Source: Craterostigma plantagineum (Eukaryota > Streptophyta > Magnoliopsida > Lamiales > Linderniaceae). Taken from it: a DNA stretch of 64,000 nucleotides. Position 1 is the first letter of the stretch. Every line of letters begins with the position of its first letter. The position numbers were made by a program, and so were the translations under genes. The notes below the pieces were generated by a model. The model worked only from the letters and a program-made list of their open reading frames with translations, made no database searches and was not told the origin of the DNA. Positions 60,355-64,000 of the stretch are shown one piece after another. The stretch covers positions 186,001-250,000 of the forward strand of contig JAPQWV010000415.1 of the NCBI GenBank assembly GCA_027422505.1, read 5' to 3'.

Positions 60355-62397
60355 AATTTTGGAAGCAATTTTTCTAGTTTAGGCTTCCCCATAATTATTT
60401 TACAAGATGAGTTGGTTAAATTTAAAATCACAAAACATGTTATGATCCAAATATTTAACCATTCAAAATTCGAACCATTGCCGTGTACTCCAAGTCGGGA
60501 TCAATTCGTGAGGTCTTCCTCATTTATTCTACATTACTTAGAGAAAGATCATCAAAATAGTTTGGAGCTCAAGGCATTAATTTTTGTAAATGCTCCCCCT
60601 AAAAATGTGCACCAAAAATTGATTTAGCTTAAAGCATATAGAATCAATTTCAAGTAGCTACGTAAATTAGACAATTTCTCCTAGATACATGGTCCCCTAA
60701 TCATGTATTCAAGATATTGCGTGATGGTATGAGCAAGAAGTTCGCATTTAATCAATTCCGCATAGATGCAAATTAAAATTGCATATTAAAATGTGCGACC
60801 TAGAACAAGATATCACATTTAATCAATTCAGTTCAAATGCAAAGGCATATTGCATATCAGAATGTGCGACGTAAAAATATTTTTATATATATAATTTTTG
60901 TTTTATTATATATGTATATATTAATTTGATTAATTGTATGGGGTCAGATTATTTTGCTTCGATCATTGTCACGCTTAAAAATTCACAAGACATTTGAACG
61001 ATTTTATGCCGTCAAGTCTCGTGAGCAAACTAATGTCTTAGGTTCAAAGTATGGTCCATTTCGACAACTCTCACTAGGTTCGCTTAGCGCTCAATTATTT
61101 TTGACTAGGTATTTATATTTATATCACTCAAGTCAACACAAGTCATATTAAGTCAATTTACCTGTGATCGAGGCGCTTTTAATAATTAACCGAGCGAGAG
61201 ATTGTCATTTTCGAATTAAAGGGACTTTGAAGGAAAGGGAACGTTTTGGGAAAAGTGAACTTTACGTCGTTTTCCATTCCTTTGTCGTTCTCCTTTACTT
61301 CGGCATTTTTCTCTTTCATCTTTTTGTCTTTTTCATCCTTTTATCTTTTGTAAATTTTCTGCACTTGCTCAAGCTGAAGCTCTGCTTCTCTACGAGGCTG
61401 AGAGATTATCTAAGGCGAACTTCTACTTTTTGGTTCTCGGGCCGATACCGTGCTCATTTTCTCTTAATCCTTAAAAAGGTTTCAAAGATTATCAATTTGA
61501 GAAGTTCACGGTTATGGAATTCGAACCCAAGGCCGTGCTTCTCTTCTCGTATCTTGATATAAGACCGGATTATCGTTGGAGAAGTTCACTTCGTGGTGCA
61601 CCTCTTCCATCCGTTCTGACGAGTGTACGAGATTATCGATGGAGAAGTTCACAGCAAGATCGATACCCCTTTCTTAAAGATTTTTAGAGGCGGGTTCTTT
61701 TGATCTGTTTTTCTTTGTGCGTGGAGCATTCCTCATGTGCGTTTTCCACCTCCGTTTGTCATCCTTTTTTTGTTTCGTCTCATTTTTCTCCCCCTCCTTT
61801 TCTTGATTGAACATCCCGCCATAATTTTCGATTGAAGGCTCAAAGGGTATATTCAATATGAAGAAAAAGAATTTGTAGAAGGCTCAAAATGGATGACTAA
61901 AGGCTATTTGAATGATTGAAAATTATATTTGGCCGAGTGAGGAATTTCCTAAGTGCCCTAATCATCTTCCTAACGTTCTATTGCAAGGTGAGTATGACGC
62001 CAAGAATCACGAGTTAAGACAAGCAATGACTGTGTGACTCACTCAAGGATAGATCCGTAGAAAGAAAACAAAGAAGGCTAGAAATCTCACTCATATAAAA
62101 TGACTTTGTGTCTGATGGAATCCACGAGAGAACTTTTAGATACAAGAATGCGACTTAAGATTGACAAAATTAAGCAATTATTCAGTCGCATGTCAGGGAA
62201 ATTTATACGTGACTTAGATCGAGCATACTAAAGATATCGTCATTCCCCTAATATTATACTTATATGTAAAGTATTTTTAATTTTTATTGGATTTTATTTT
62301 TAATATAGAGAAATATTTCACAAGATATATCATTTAAAGTATAGAAAACACATAGCATAGAACATGTGTAAGCACATAGGAGCACGTAAAGCATAGA
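60355..62397 (-). other. Spacer of Sirevirus D downstream of pol
   Basis: On the minus strand it is collinear with A 6005-8050. Inverted quasi-repeat units are at 61404-61423, 61487-61506, 61568-61587 and 61631-61650, and polypurine motifs at 60595-60599 and 61790-61794. The GATCGAAGCAAAATAATC block is also shared. The 132-residue plus-strand ORF at 61164-61562 has no family features and lies across the quasi-repeat; I regard it as chance. Confidence 0.8.
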
Positions 62398-64000
62398 TTA
62401 CGGAAGATTCAACACGCCTAATTTTCCGACAAGGAATGAGAACCGTTTTTCATCCAAAGCGTTGGTGAAAATGTCAGCTATTTGATATTCCGTTTTCACG
62501 AAGTACATGTTAATCTTGCATTTTTCTACGTGATCTTTTATAAAATGATATCTAATATCTATGTGTTTTGTGCGTGAGTGGTGAACGGGATTGCACGTAA
62601 TCGCAATGGCACTTTGGCTATCGCTATAAATGGGTCTATTATTTAAATTGTACCCATAGTCACGAAGTTGAGTCCGCATCCATAGCATTTGCGAGCAACA
62701 GCTGGCAGCCGCGACATATTCAACCTCGGCCGTTGATGTTGAGACGCAGATCTGTTCTTGGATGACCAGTAGACCAACTTTTCGCCTAGAAATTGAGTGC
62801 CACCGGATGTGCTTTTCCTATCCATACGGCGACCTGCATAATCAGCGTCAGTATAGCCAATTAATTTAAAATTCGTGCCCTTAGGATACCACAATCCTAG
62901 GGTAGAGGTGCCTTTGAGGTAGCGTAAGATTCGTTTAACCCGAGCATGTGGGATTCTTTAGGGTCGGCTTGAAAACAGGCACATAAGCAAGTAGCAAACA
63001 TGATATCCGGCCGGCTTGTGGTGAGATAGAGAAAATGCCAATGATGCTACGATATAGTGTGTGTCGACCGCTTTTTCTGTGGGATCGGCATCCAACTTGC
63101 AGCTAGGTGACATGAGAGTGCTGAGAGGCTTACTCTGATCTTGATGGAACTTCTTAGAATATCCTTGATGTATTTAGTCTGACTTATGAAGATGCCACCT
63201 TCGAGCTGCCTGACTTGGAGTCCGAAGAAGAATTGCATCTCTCCCATGTGACTCATTTCAAATTGCTCTTCATTAGATCTCCAAATCTCTTGCATAGCCG
63301 TGGATTTGGTGATCCGAAGATGATGTCGTCTACATAAACTTGGACGATCATCAAGTCCTTGTCTTGCCATTTTATGAAGTGGGTCGTATCGATCGTCCCT
63401 CGGATGAACCCTGATTTCACGAGGAAATCACTGAGGACATCACACCAAGCACATGGGCTTGTTTCTGTTCGTAGAGAGCTTTGCCCAATCGACAGACGTG
63501 ACAGGGGTGTTCTTGATTAACAAAACCTTGTGACTGAGATACGTAGACTTCCTCCTTTAAACACGCCGTTGAGGAAGGCGGTCTTAACATCCATTTGATA
63601 GACCTTGAAGTCTTTGTGATCCGCATATGCCAAGAAAAGGTGGATGGCTTTGATTCGGGCAACAGGAGTATAGGTTTCATCGTAGTCGATGCCTTCCTGT
63701 TGATTGTATCCCTTCACAACCAGCCTTGCTTTGTTCCGAATCACTTCCCCATCTTCATTCTTTTTATTCTTAAATACCCATTTCGTTCCGATGATGGTTT
63801 TCCCATGCGAACGGGGTACTAAAGCCCATACTTGAAGACGCTCGAATTGGTTGATCGCATCATGCATAGCTATCACCCAATCCGGGTCTTTAAGCGCGTC
63901 TGCTACCTTGGTTGGCTCATTTTAAGAAGCATCTGAAGAGACTATGCTGATGTCTTGTCCTTACTCCGCTAGAAAGATCACCAATAATCTGATCAACCGG
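62398..64000 (-). pseudogene. pol: Broken copia RT-RNase H of Sirevirus D
   Basis: The minus-strand translation shows RT ([46 protein letters not shown]) and RNase H. The RNase H part reads IGYTDADYAGRRMDRKSTSGG, SDSQSAIAITCNPVHHSRTKHIDI and DIFTNALDEKR, and TAA lies at 62400-62398. Frameshifts are visible near 63555, 63450, 63370, 63140, 63060, 62940 and 62745. DIFTKAL reads DIFTNAL. The segment entering from the right edge (PVDQII and on) matches the linker before RT in B. Protease and integrase lie beyond the window. Confidence 0.9.

Larger units (their letters stand above)
53662..64000 (-). mobile_element. Minus-strand Sirevirus D, interrupted by element C
   Basis: Read on the minus strand, D runs from RT (window end) through RNase H (stop at 62398) and the spacer (62397-60355), then past inserted element C, and resumes at 54172-53662. 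Its spacer is collinear with A and B, including the inverted quasi-repeat units and polypurine motifs. At 53661/53662 it stops where the LTR of B begins, so B appears to be inserted in D. The rest of D (its env-like ORF and 3' LTR) should lie left of the window, beyond the start of B. Confidence 0.82.

Noticed and set aside
61164..61562. 132-residue plus-strand ORF with a hydrophobic stretch
   Set aside because: It runs antisense through the Sirevirus D spacer and its quasi-repeat; A and B spacers do not preserve the frame.

Overview
This window is nuclear DNA of a flowering plant and consists entirely, as far as I can read it, of nested LTR retrotransposons. I find no host gene, tRNA, rRNA or CRISPR array. 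The evidence for a plant is the mix of families: Ty3 elements of the Tekay/Del chromovirus type with LTRs of 1.4-2.6 kb, and Ty1/copia elements of the Sirevirus type with a gag coiled coil, a very long region after pol and an extra 'env-like' ORF. All visible primer binding sites match initiator tRNA-Met.

Layout from left to right. (1) 1-4130: 3' part of Tekay-like element G1 (broken RT-RNase H-integrase-chromodomain, then its 3' LTR). G1 sits inside pol of Sirevirus A. (2) 4131-13529: rest of Sirevirus A: RT/RNase H, a 3.65 kb spacer, an env-like ORF remnant and the 3' LTR (13178-13529). (3) 13530-53661: Sirevirus B, starting in mid-gag next to A's LTR and ending in its own 3' LTR (53312-53661). 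B is interrupted by a complete but decayed Tekay element G2 (14164-23477, target duplication GAATC) in gag. It is interrupted again, in the env-like ORF, by a 17.1 kb tandem Tekay insertion G3/G4 (34664-51805, target duplication CATCA) with the order LTR-gag/pol-LTR-gag/pol-LTR. (4) 53662-64000: Sirevirus D on the minus strand, the apparent host of B. D is also interrupted by a non-autonomous minus-strand LTR element C (54173-60354, target duplication AATTT).

Relative age follows from nesting. D is oldest. B and C entered D. G2, G3/G4 and probably A entered B. G1 entered A. The only intact long reading frames are the two 1495-codon gag-pol ORFs of G3/G4. Every Sirevirus ORF and the G1 and G2 ORFs carry stops, frameshifts or lost catalytic residues.

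The most informative signals are five. The middle LTR of the G3/G4 tandem is a mosaic of the outer two, recording the unequal crossover that made the array. Element C carries no gag core, protease, integrase or RT, only a Sirevirus-type coiled coil and linker ORF. The env-like ORF follows a spacer of nearly 4 kb and has a conserved splice-acceptor-like sequence directly before its ATG in both copies. The Tekay LTRs carry paired hairpins with base-pair-preserving changes. Arrays of TCGA-centred motifs occur in the non-coding parts of four unrelated families.
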